A DNA stretch of 64,000 nt from Agapanthus africanus (taxonomy: Eukaryota > Streptophyta > Magnoliopsida > Asparagales > Amaryllidaceae). Shown here piece after piece: positions 1 to 11,268 of this stretch. Numbering within the stretch: position 1 is the stretch's first letter; each line of letters starts with the position of its first letter. Where the stretch lies: NCBI GenBank assembly GCA_030015575.1, contig JASDDO010000026.1:190551739-190615738 (forward strand). The letters run 5' to 3'. Position numbers and translations under genes: made by a program. Below the pieces are notes generated by a model. The model saw only the letters and a program-made list of their open reading frames with translations, did no database searches and was not told the origin of the DNA.

Positions 1-928
1 GGCAGTTCTACGGCGCCATTAGTGAGGCTTGGGTTTGCACTTCTACGGCTGGACCACCAATGCTGTGGTATGTACTCGATACTATTAAACTGTGCCCAAG
101 ATGTTGAGCTCTTGGGGGATTATGAGGTTTTGACGACTCGATCGGATGGCTCGACTTAATTCGGATGCTAGGTGGTGAGATGCATTTCTTGGGAGACTCC
201 AGATATGAGAATAGCCGTTGGAGCTCAGTCCATGCAGCTACGACGAGACGAGTCCAAAGCAGACGACATTAGAGAAAAGTGGAGTAAGAGGTTCATACCA
301 GATCTAGATGAGATGACATTCCACTCCGCCGACATCAGAGATGCGATGCGCATGCCGAGGCATGGTACTTGGACTTACCTTCCAGAAGGAGTCGCGATGA
401 GTATGCAGTCGTTCCAGAGCAAGATGCAGATATAGGAAAGGATCCGGACAGTTGGCAGAGACGAGACATGGAAGAGACCGTGAGCAGGATTCCTTCCAGG
501 ACACTGCTGCAATGATATTTGCACCCAGGATCAGATGTGTCACGTGCATTCAGAGAGCCAGAGGCCGACGCCAGTGATATGCTGCCTTGACAGGGCCGAT
601 GAGCCGATGGATTGTGAGATTGGTAATCCACGGAGAAGACTTGGACCCAGGAGTGGTCATGTTACGCAAACCAGCAGGCCAGAGTTCATGATTATCGACG
701 AGACATCCCACTAGGGACCGTGACAGTTGGCCGAGATTCTTAGAGGATGCGCTTGAGCGGTACTGTTCCGCCATTATTGATTTCGATGTTTTGGGTGATT
801 TATTCGTATGATTTGATTTTGATGATTGAGGATTTGCGATCTTTGCACAGTGTTGCACTTGATATCGTTTTCGTGCTTTAGTTTCACATGTTTGTGATTT
901 TACGGTTTTAAACAGTTGAGTTGATTTT

Positions 929-1307
929 GTGCGTATGCACGCACGCGATTTGGTTCCTGCACTCTGTATAGTTTATATATGCTGGCAGTGCAGTGACATG
1001 TATTTTGTGCACTTGGATACACTGGATTTCGATTTCGAGGGTGATGCTCGATATTTGTTTTGTGCGTTTTATGCACCGGATTGGATTTTTAGCACCTGTT
1101 GTGCGCCTATTACGAGATGCGATTTGGTGCACACCAGATGCACTAATTCAAGATTTTTCGTGCATGTCAGATGCACCTGATTTTGCTGTCAGGCAAACAC
1201 GTTGCCTACGACAGACGTTTCGTGCACACCCGATGCACTTAGATGTTGTTTCTGTGCGCATGTATGGCACATTCATGGATTTTGATTTCCGTGCGCACCA
1301 GACGCAC
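929..1307 (+). repeat. Array of small hairpins, about 31-33 bp period (copy in H)
   Basis: Short inverted repeats recur with a fixed layout of a 5-bp stem and usually a 7-base loop. GTGCA/TGCAC pairs lie at 1127-1143, 1160-1176 and 1222-1238. GTGCG/CGCAC lies at 1291-1307, GTGCG/CGCAC with a 6-base loop at 929-944, and AGGCAA/TTGCCT at 1191-1207. A wobble version is at 1062-1076. The homologous region of D (51173-51410) carries the same array. Stem bases change in matched pairs between copies. Confidence 0.8.
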
Positions 1308-1956
1308 GTAGCATTCATGTGCATATTTTGGGATTTATTTCGTATAGAGCAGTACGTTTTTATGATATTTCTATGTGTTTTCGTACTGAGAAGGACTAGT
1401 CAGAGGACAGTACCTGAATATATTTTGCATGCGTTGATAGTTATTGAAGGGATTTCCAAAAAGCGAGCTATAGCCTCAGTATTTACCTACGTGTCTGATA
1501 TGACACGAAATGTTTAAAACAAGGAGACCCTTCTAAATTGTTTCCAAAACGGCGGAACGTACATTTCAAACAAAGGTATATATGTATATAGTTATTTTCT
1601 TATGATAGACGTCCGCCACTGTGCAGTGTTATACGCGTTGCACAGCGACTTAAAGAGATTTGGCATGCATTTCCTTCAGATACTTACAGATATAGATTCG
1701 ATGTTTACATGTATAGTTTCGAGTTATATCATATTAGTTTGATTTAGATTTGGCATTGACGTCTTCTCCATGACTCCGATGATTGCGGGATGCTTGACGG
1801 AGTTTTGATTTGAGTTATATACTCATTTTTCAAGCGCATGCGCTGCGCTACGAATTGTTTTATGCAGTTACAATTTCGGAGCCACGACGACTTAATGGTT
1901 TTTCTTAGATGTTTTAGTATTTGGGGGAGTTTGTATTTAAATTCGGGGACCGAATT

Positions 1957-1974
1957 TCTTTAAGGGGGGAAGAT
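1957..1974 (+). other. Polypurine tract of H
   Basis: A purine run (core AAGGGGGGAAGAT) lies directly before the LTR start TGTAACG. It is the usual primer for plus-strand DNA synthesis. About 35 bases here, including the preceding AATTCGGGGACCGAATT, are the same as at the matching site of K. Confidence 0.85.
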
Positions 1975-2646
1975 TGTAACGTTTTGAAAATCGTTTCGGT
2001 GAAATTTCAAAAAAATCGGTAAAATAAGGGGGTTTTCTGTAAAAAGTCAAAATACAAATATCTTATTATAAAAATTAAATATACATATTCTAGCTATGAA
2101 ATTGCTATTATTTGGTGTTTATTGAGCCGCTGGTGAAATTTCAAATTTTCTGAAAAAAATATTATTTTATTATTATTTTAAGCCGTCACTAATACATTTA
2201 ATTAGGAAAAATTACAAATTGGAATGAGTTGAAACAAATTTTGTGCATCATAAAACATTAAATAAAATTTGATCATGTGGTTTTTGGAACGAAATCATTT
2301 ACCAAAACGGTTTAGAAATTATTGAAGAAAAAAGACTTTTTTTTAGCGTAAATGGATGTTTGGGGTATTATATTTATCATTTTTATCACCCCACACCCGT
2401 ACCCACATCCACACACTCCCATTTACTTCTCCCCTTGAAGAATTCAGCAGCCCCCATTTATTTTCCCAACTTGAATTTCAAAGGAAAGAAATGAAAGAAA
2501 AGAAAAGAAAATGGAGAAATGAGGTGGACCTTTGACCTTGAATTGACTTTGACTTCTTCCCCCACTTTCTCTACCTCCCTCTCTCTCCTCTCCCACTCCC
2601 ATTCCAGCAGCACCCCCTCCTACAGCAGCAGCAGCCCCCGCAATTC
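1975..2646 (+). repeat. 3' LTR of H, first piece
   Basis: The LTR begins TGTAACG immediately after the polypurine tract and is cut after 672 bp by insertion of K. Its last five bases, AATTC (2642-2646), are repeated at 14910-14914 as the K target-site duplication. The sequence is AT-rich and has no gene. Confidence 0.85.
2642..2646. other. Target-site duplication of K, left copy (AATTC)
   Basis: AATTC directly precedes the K left end TGTCACG and recurs at 14910-14914 directly after the K right end. A five-base duplication is normal for Gypsy integrases. Confidence 0.9.
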
Positions 2647-5600
2647 TGTCACGACCCGCAGGGTACGGAACGTGACTGGCACTTAAGTTTACGAAACGTC
2701 TAAAGACGTCCGTAAAATAAGTAAGCCAAAGCCCAGAAAACAAAACCAATTAAGCAAAAGAGTGAAGAAAACCCAATCAATTGAAAGCGAGTTTATCAAA
2801 TAAGTCATGTAAAACCCTTTTTAAAAACAATACCAATTTTTCCGAAAATTTCGGCAGAGTCTCCTTTGTAAATACTGGCCCCCAAAATGGGTACAACAAA
2901 ATATATATGAATCCAACAAAAAAAGGGCATCCCCAAGCGGGAGCTAGCTCTTCGCCACAAGGCGGTCACAAATCCCACGCAATATAAAGCAACAACAAGC
3001 AAAATAATCATAATGAAGCATAAGAAAAAAACAGCATGTCGACTCAAGTGAGCTCGACCCCAAAATACAGCATAAAAGTCCACAAACCTCACAGTCTCAT
3101 CTCTAGGTCAATACAATAATACTGGTAGAAACAGTAGATGGAGTACACTAGATACAAAGAATATACAAGGTGGTACAAAAATAATAACATGACCCACCTA
3201 TGAGCAAAACCTCGAGTCCAGGCAAAAGAGGCAAAAGAACAAGTGCGCCCGCCGCTACTGTACTGACGGAGCGGACCTGCAAAAGGCTGTGGCACAACGG
3301 GGGTGAGTTGCCAACTCGTGAGTAATAAATAACATCTACAAAGGCTATCGTATGCATGCACACAAGCATCCTAGCATCTAAAATACAGGTATGAATGGAT
3401 GCACTAGCAGGTGTGTATACAACATCAGTGTACGAATATGTATGCAACATGAATATCTGAGGTCTCAATAGGTATCTATAAGAAACATTTTATCTCTTTT
3501 TGTTTTTGAAACTCTTTTAGAATGCCAGCATAATACTCAAGGAATCGACGAGAACCGGTGTCCAGCAACGACACCTAAAAGCTGTCTCAAATCTCATAAA
3601 TCCATGTCATAGTGTCTCTGGCCTCAACCGTCCGGCTGACCCATCTCAAATATCAATATCTCATCATCTAGCGGCCACGGTCGGTATCCTCTGGATATCC
3701 GCCGTCCCAAACAGTCACCGGTAGGTAATCCGTCCCCTGCCAGGCTCAACGTCAACACCACATTCCTCTTGCCCCGGGGTACCTTACCGGGCCCACCATG
3801 TACCCGTGACGGTTCCTCCACTCCTCGACACGGATTTCCAAAACCACAGCAAACTCATGGTGGACGACACTTACATCACTAGAAAACCGCAATTTACATA
3901 TTTTAAAAAATATAGTAAGTTTAGAAATTTTGCGGCTTTCCCCCGAAATCCAGAAATATCATAAAATCTCAAGAAATCCTCATAAGTGCATATGTCAATG
4001 ATAATGAATGCATATGGTATCAATAATCAAGTTGCGATGTGTGATTAATAGATTAGGCATGAACAATTAATATGATGAAGTACATGCACATGAATAGCAA
4101 TCCCACGGTTTCATTTTAAGGAATTAAAGGCAATAGCACAAGTTTTAGTATCAATTAGTAAAAGGTTTCAATTTAAAGGTTATCTAGTGTGGTGGCATGG
4201 CAATTACCAGGGTGTGTGTGTAAGTATGAATAGTGCTCGTGCTGCATATAAAAACCCTGGCAATGGTGCAGGTGTCCTATAAAATGGTTTCGTATAGGTA
4301 TGTCAATATAATGCATGGATGCAGCAAATAATCAAATAAGTATTTCACCCCTAATTACTAACACCACTAAGAATCTTGTAAGTTACTAAAACTATCGGGC
4401 GGCTTGCGCCATCCAACGATAGTCCCCCGTAGATGTTATATCTACTCACCGGAATCCCTGGCTAGCAGTGTCCAATCACCGCTTTCCCCTTTCGCGCCGC
4501 GTCTGACGTCTCCGCGACCGAACCTGGAATTTACATCAATACCAAATATAAGGTTACATATCAAGAACGACGCAAAACCCAAACGAAACTACTAAAGATC
4601 ACTAGCTAGGTACAACGTGCACAGGGTCCGCGGAACACACGCGAAATTCGCAAAAACTGCCAAAAATCGCCGATTTGGTCGCCCGGAAAAACTAAAACCC
4701 GACTACTCAAAACTCCGCACTCACGCATCCTAAACGTCATAGGAGATGCTAAAAACATCCCCAAGGTATCACAAATAATTCACCAGTTAATTTTAACAAA
4801 AACCTAGTAAGCACAAAACTAGCAATTTTGGTGCAAATATCGAAACTTAGCGATACGGTTATCACAATCCAACACAATATCCAACCACACAACTAGTTAG
4901 CCACAATCACATAAATTCAACTCATTTATCATGCCTCACAACCCATTTCCATACACAAACCCCTTTCTTGATTTTCATAAAACAACAATTACAAACTAAT
5001 TTCACACATTAAAATTAACTAAATTAGCATAATTTGAAGACCACATAACAAGCAATCTACAACACTATAATTACAACACATTAGCAAAGATTCAAAACCT
5101 ATTTTCCATAAACAACCATTACTTGAATTATATAACCTAGCAAATTTTAATCCAAACTATATATGAAAACCTTAAATTAACACTAATTTATAACTCAATT
5201 AGCAAGTTAACCTACTAAATTAGGTTAGCAAAACAACTAGATAACAATTAGATTTAATCAACTAAATAATGGTTTCTAAACCCTAATTCAATTCAAACCA
5301 TTCACTTTTAAAAAAACTAGTATGCAATTAACACTAAAATTAACTCTAAAACAATTTTCAAAGTTCAATTAGCACACTTTAAACTACAATTTAACCATTT
5401 GATTTAGAAATTATACCTCAAAAGATCAATCCCTAAGTTGCTAAAACCTCCCAAGATACCATCTTTCTCCAAGATTTGAACCAATTTGGGTTTGAGAAGA
5501 GAGGGAATAAGGTTTTGTGTTGAAAAAGTGAAGGATTTGTTGATTTTTATTGAATTTTGTTGCAAATTTTTGAAGAAAATGAGAGAGAAAGAGAAGGAAA

Positions 5601-6288
5601 ATAATGGAAATGGGGGAGGGTGCAGGTCTCGGCCAGGAGAGGTAAGGGGAGGAGTGGGGGAGAGTTATGTGGAATTTTCCAAGGTCAAAGCTCTCACATC
5701 TCACTGAAAACACACATGCAAATTACTATATTTAAATCCTACTCCAAACAATTCATTAACATGATTTAAAAGTCAAAAAGAGAGGGATGGGGGCTGCTGC
5801 AGCAGTGGTGGGGCCGGCCTAGGGGAGTGGGGGTGAGTGGGAGTGGATACAAAGAGGTTTTATGCAAAAAGACCCCCCACAAGTCCAAAATTGCAAGTTT
5901 TAGCTTAAAATTCAATAAATTTCGTTTTCTATAATAAAAATTAGTTAAAAATCAAAATAAAATACTAAAAATTTATGTTACAACTAGATTTTAATTAACA
6001 TGATTTAAAAGCTTAATTTTAGCCCATTTAAATTTGTATTTATCGCTAATTTAATGTATTTTCTTACCGGCTTAAAATAATATTAAAAAATTGAAAAATT
6101 AGGGAAAATTTTTAAACGACCAGAATTTCATAATTAACTCATTAGCTACTAAAAACAAGCAATTACCTATCCATTTTAGGTATAATTAGTCCTAAACTGC
6201 AAAATAACAAAAAAGACGGTTTTCGGAAAAATACCGAATTTTCACCGAATTTCAGGAAAACACCAAAACGACTTTTCAAGACGCTACA
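2647..6288 (-). repeat. 3' LTR of K (left copy)
   Basis: A 3642-bp LTR, TGTCACG at 2647 to GCTACA at 6288 on the + strand, nearly identical to 11269-14909. The open frames inside it occur in both LTR copies and match no gene. The conserved LTR block lies at 3290-3324. Confidence 0.92.
3290..3324 (-). other. Conserved LTR block (K left LTR)
   Basis: A 35-bp block, core GAGTTGGCAACTC followed by a C-rich run and GTTGTGCCA, kept in the otherwise diverged LTRs of K (also 11912-11946), H (18095-18129) and D (43610-43644, 49451-49485). In each LTR it lies roughly 0.6-0.65 kb from the LTR 3' end. Function unknown. It may be a promoter, RNA-processing or packaging signal. Confidence 0.75.
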
Positions 6289-6306
6289 ATCTTCCCCCCT
6301 TAAAGA
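6289..6306 (-). other. Polypurine tract of K
   Basis: Read on the minus strand, this is a purine run ending GGGGGGAAGAT directly before the 3' LTR start TGTAGCG. It matches the H tract. Confidence 0.87.
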
Positions 6307-6322
6307 AATTCGGTCCCCGAAT

Positions 6323-9300
6323 TTAAAAAATATAGCTACGCGTACCTTCAAAGAGATGGGGATATTTCTTCCTCATCTCGCCCTCGGTCTCCCAGGTAAC
6401 CTCCTCGCTGCTCGGGCTACGCCAAAGGACCTTGACGGTTGGTATAATCTTCGACCTCAACTTCTTCACCTGCCGATCCAGGATGGCCACCGGCTGCTCT
6501 GCAAAAGAAAGGTCGCGCTCTAGCTGGACTATCGGGTGCTGAATCGCATGCGAAGGGTCGTGAAGGTACTTGCGGAGCATCGAAACATGGAAGACGGGGT
6601 GAACATCAGGAAAGCTGGGTGGAAGAGCCAAACGATATGCAACTGCACCGACACGCTCAAGGATCTCGAAGGGACCTACGAATCTAGGGCTAAGCTTCCC
6701 CTTTTGCCCAAAACGCATCACGCCCTTCATCGGAGAGACTTTCAGAAAAACATGGTCGCCAACTGCGAACTCTAATCTGCGACGGCGCCTGTCTGCATAC
6801 GATTTCTGCCTGCTCTGAGCCGCTCTCATCCGGTCTCGGATCAACTGTATCTTCGCTGTCGTCTCCTCAACAAGCTGCGGCCCCAAAATACTGCTCTCGC
6901 TGAGCTCTGTCCAACAAACGGGCGATCTGCATCTCCTCCCATACAATGCCTCGAAAGGTGCCATCTGAATAGTATCCTGGAAGCTGTTGTTGTAGGAGAA
7001 CTCCACTAGCGGTAAATGACGATCCTAGCTACCACCAAAGTCTAAAACGCACGCTCTGAGCATGTCCTCGAGAGTCTGAATGGTCCGCTCTGACTGTCCG
7101 TCTGTCTGCGGATGAAACGCTGTGCTGAAGCTCAAACGGGTGCCCAAAGCCTCCTGAAGTCTCTGCCAAAGTCGGCTGGTAAACTGAGTGCCTCGATCTG
7201 ACACAATACAAGTCGGTACGCCATGTAGTCGCACGATCTCGTCAATATAGAGCTGAGCATACTGAGCGAAGCTGAAAGTCGTCTTCACTGGCAGGAAGTG
7301 AGCCGCTTTCGTCAATCTATCCACGATCACCCAGATGGAGTCGTACCCTCGACTGGTCCTGGGTAGACCCACAATGAAATCCATCGAAATCTGCTCCCAT
7401 TTCCACTCTGGAATGGGTAACGGCTGTAGCTCTCCTGCGGGCCTCTGGTGCTCGGCCTTGACTTGCTGACAAGTCAGGCATCTCGAAACGAACTCCGCAA
7501 TATCCCTCTTCATCCCGTCCCACCAGTAGGTCTCTCTCATATCATGGTACATCTTGGTGGAACCGGGGTGGACACTATACACTGATCGGTGTGCCTCCTC
7601 AAGAATGTCGCGCCGCAATCCATCAGCATCTGGTACGCACAGTCTAGATCCATATCGTAAAATCCCCTGATCGTCAATCACGAACTCGGAAAATCAGCCC
7701 TGTCCCATCTGTGCCACGATCTCTGAGCAACGGTCGTCACTGCGCTGTGCCTCATATATACGGTCAAGCAACTGTGGGCGTGCACGAACATGCGCGAGCT
7801 GTCCCCCTGTCTGAGTGAACTCGAACTCAACCCGGCTGTCGCATAACATCTGCCAATCTGCTGACGACTGCCTCTGCACTGCGTGCAAAAAGGATAGACT
7901 ACCCCCGGGCCTCCTACTCAACGCATCTGCTACCACATTTTCCATGCCGGGGTGATATAAGATCTCGCAGTCGTAGTCTTTCACCAACTCCATCCAACGA
8001 CGCTGTCTGAGGTTCAGGTCTCGCTGCTGAAATATGTACTTTAAGCTCTTGTGATCGGTGAATATCTGACACGACTCGCCATACAGGTAATGTCGCCAAA
8101 TCTTCAGGGCAAAGACCACTGCAGCCATCTCCAAATCATGAGTGGGGTAGTTCTGTTCATGCTTCTTCAACTGCCGAGAAGCATAAGCGATCACCCGACC
8201 ATGCTGCATCAATACGCATCCTAATCCCACTCGCGAAGCATCACAGTAGACAACAAATCCGCCTGATCCCGAAGGCAAAGATAATACCGGCGCCGTAGTC
8301 AAACAAGTCCGTAGCTGCTGAAAACTGCGCTCGCACTCCTCAGTCCAGACGAAAGGAACTCCCTTCCGGGTCAAACCGGTCAACGGTGCAGCTATACGGG
8401 AGAAGTCCTGAACAAAACGCCTGTAGTAGCCCGCCAGGCCTAGAAAACTATGGATCTCAGTAACCGATGTAGGTCGGGGCCACTGCTGAACAGCCTCAAT
8501 CTTCTTCGGGTCTACACAAATGCCGTCTCTCGTAACCACGTGACCCAAGAATCCGACGCTGTCCAGCCAGAATGCACACTTGGAGAACTTCGCGAACAGC
8601 TGGTGCTCCCTCAGAGTCTGTAACGTAATCCGCAAGTGCTGCTCGTGCTCCTCTCTGCTCCGGGAGTACACCAAGATATCGTCGATAAACACGATGATGA
8701 ACAAGTCAAGATACGGCCTGAATGTACGGTTCATCAAATCCATGAATGCTGCTGGGGCGTTGGTGAGTCCGAACGACATCACCAAAAACTCGTAGTGGCC
8801 GTAGCGCGTGCGGAAAGCTGTCCTCGGTATATCCTCCTGTCGAACTCGCAGCTGATGGTATCCTGATCGCAAGTCGATCCTCGAAAAATACCCCGCACCC
8901 TGAAGCTGGTCGAACAAATCATCATTGCGCGGCAACGGATATCTGTTCCGAACGGTAACTTTGTTCAGCTGGCGGTAGTCGATACATAAGCGCAAACTTC
9001 CATCCTTCTTCTTGACAAACAGGACCGGAGCACCCCACGGAGAAACACTCGGTCGAATAAGCCCCTTATCTAACAAATCCTGCAACTGATCCTTCATCTC
9101 TCGAAGCTCTACCGGGGCCATCCGATAAGGCGGTATAGAAATAGGCCCCGAGCCGGGAATCAAATCAATGCAGAACTCAACATCGCGCTCAGGCGGTAGC
9201 CCAGATAGCTCATCAGGGAAAACATCAGGGAACTCACGAACTACCGGGACCCGGTCCAACGGAACCTCTGCAGCTCGAGTATCATAAATATACGCTAAGA

Positions 9301-11031
9301 ATCCCCGACATCCCTTCCGCAAGAGCTGACCAGCGCGAAAAGACGAAATTAATCTGGGAAGGGTGACACTGCGGTCTCCCTGAATAACAAGGACTGGCTC
9401 TCCCGGAAATCTAAATATGACTGCCTTCTCACGGCAGTCCACCGAGGCATAACAAGTAGCTAGCCAATCCATGCCCAGAAGCACATCAAAGTCCAATATA
9501 TCGAGGAGAATCAAATCAACCGATGCATCCCTCTCCCCGATACGAACGGAACACAAACGAAATACAAACCGAGCGACAAACGACTCGCCTACCGGAGTAA
9601 CAACAACAAGCGGATGATCTAACGATGACGACTCACGGCCCAACATCGGTGCAAAGTGTGTAGAGACATACGAATGTGTGGAACCTGGGTCGAATAATAC
9701 CCGTGCGTCGAAAGAACAAACTGGCAAGGTACCTGTCACAACGGCATTGGATGCCTGCGCATCCTGCGGTGTCAAAGAAAAAACTCGGGCCTGTCCTCCA
9801 CCGATAGCGGGCTGACCTCGACCTCGGCCTCTGCCTCCTCGTCCTCTCTGAACAGGACCGCCGCGTCCACGGCCTCTGGGTGCACCTAACTGGCGTGGAG
9901 CATCACCTGTGGTAGGAAGTAGGGCTCTCTGTGGAGGGGGTGGTGATGGTGGCAAGGTCACATGCGGAACTGTCGCTGCTCCCTGTCGTCTTGCCGGACA
10001 GTCTCTGACAAGATGGTGCAAACTCCCGCACCCAAAACACCCTGGCGACGGCTGCTGCCCCTGGGGATAATAACCATATAACTGTCCCCGCCCAAATCCT
10101 TTGCCAGGCCTATCTCTCGGAAAGAATCTGGCGCGCTGTCTCTGAGACGGTACATCTGTGCGAATCCTCTTCGGCCCAGAAACGGCCGAAGTCCGTGATA
10201 TGCGTGCCTCCATCCGCAATGCCGTATCCATAGCAGCTGAATAAGTGTCGTAGTGCTGGGCGCCAATGGCAAGATATAGCTGGGCATCAAGTCCCTGTAC
10301 GAACCTCTTCACCATCTTCTCCTCGGTATCCACCAAATACTGAGCATATCGGGATAACTGTGTAAACTGGATGTCATACTCAGGCACCGTCATCCCAGGT
10401 GTCTTGACTAAGGCCTCGAAACTACGAGCTCTGGCGTCACGAACGCTCTCTGGAAGGAAACGAGCTAGAAAGACCGCTGTAAACTCGGCCCACGTCATAG
10501 GCGGTAGACCTGCAGCTCGACCTCTCAAGACTGACTCCCACCATGTCTGCGCGAGACCCTCTAGTCGGAAACTCGCAAGCTCTACCCATCGATCATCCGA
10601 ACATCTCAGCGAACGGCAGATCCTGGCTAAACTGTCAAGGAACGTCTGTGGGTCCTCCGCTGCCTCGGAGCCGGTGAATACTGGAGGTCTCAGCCTCATG
10701 AAATCCTGTAGTGAAACCGGGATGGTCACGGTGGTAGTAGTAGGAGCAGGTATCATGGTCGTCTGTGATGTAGTAGGTACGTCATCCGGCCTCGGTGTAC
10801 GACTGGCTGCAACTAGGGATCCTACCATCTGACGTAGCTCCTGCATGCCTCCCATCATCTGTCACAACTCCTCCATACCAGTCTCGAGCCTATCCATACG
10901 GCCTGGGGAAGGTGGATCGGTCTGTCCCTGCGGCGTAGGCATACCACCCTGCTCAGTCCTAGTCTCGGACGAGCCAGCTCGAATCTCGTCTCTGGCGGCA
11001 GCCCTCTGTGCCCTCGTAGTCTTCGGCGGCA
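6323..11031 (-). pseudogene. K gag-pol region (fossil Tekay polyprotein)
   Basis: Domains follow in Gypsy order on the minus strand. A gag region with a retrotransposon capsid-like stretch is at about 10700-10300, and a CX2CX4HX4C zinc knuckle (CFGCG...HHLVRDC) near 10030. An aspartic protease with DPGSTHS lies near 9690. The RT is at about 9060-8600, with [10 protein letters not shown] near 8970 and FIDDILVYS near 8680. RNase H ([11 protein letters not shown]) is near 8240. The integrase zinc-binding region (WWDG, CLTCQ) is near 7520-7450, and its catalytic core motifs ([22 protein letters not shown]) lie between 7390 and 7090. A GPY/F-like module (RFVGPFEILERVG) is near 6680 and a chromodomain (VKVLWRSP, VTWETE, YPHLF) is at about 6490-6350. 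The C-terminal chromodomain and this layout indicate the Tekay/Del clade. It is broken, with about three breaks. Confidence 0.9.
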
Positions 11032-11268
11032 TAGTGGCTGTTACAGGAAAAGGGGTAATAAGAACAGTGCAATAGGATCATAGGATACACGGAATTGAAG
11101 AAGGAATTTTCAAGCAAGTATATCCTAAAGTCACTTAGGCGGAGTACCGTATCGTAAGTATGCCGCGGACATACGCACGCTACGTTACCCTGCTTAAGTC
11201 ACTTACTCCATCTACCAAGGGTCATCCTACACTCACAAAGGTAAAACCTATCGCTCTGATACCAACTT
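11032..11268 (-). other. K leader between primer site and gag
   Basis: Short leader of about 0.24 kb between the 5' LTR and the gag start. Apart from the primer site I see nothing distinctive. Confidence 0.6.
11252..11264 (-). other. Primer binding site of K
   Basis: On the minus strand, TGGTATCAGAGCG follows the 5' LTR end by a few bases. It complements the 3' end of plant initiator-Met tRNA, the primer usual for this clade. D has the same site. Confidence 0.88.

Larger units (their letters stand above)
1..1974 (+). other. Internal 3' region of element H
   Basis: This stretch is homologous to the internal region of D (about 50560-51888), but H keeps several hundred extra bases around 180-860. 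It holds the end of a block shared with Copia elements (1-165), an array of small hairpins (929-1307) and the polypurine tract. A 174-codon open frame at 993-1517 runs through the hairpin array and resembles no family I know. The same region in D does not keep that frame, so I read it as chance. No gag or pol motif is visible. Confidence 0.7.

Noticed and set aside
929-1307. CRISPR-like array
   Set aside because: The regular spacing reflects imperfect hairpin units within a plant retrotransposon. There are no identical repeats with unique spacers, no cas genes and the genome is nuclear plant DNA.
993-1517. 174-codon open frame in H as a possible new gene
   Set aside because: It runs through the hairpin array, has no recognisable domain, and the homologous region of D does not keep the frame.
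2647-6288. Short open frames in the K LTRs as host genes
   Set aside because: The same frames occur in both LTR copies, are small, and match no protein family.
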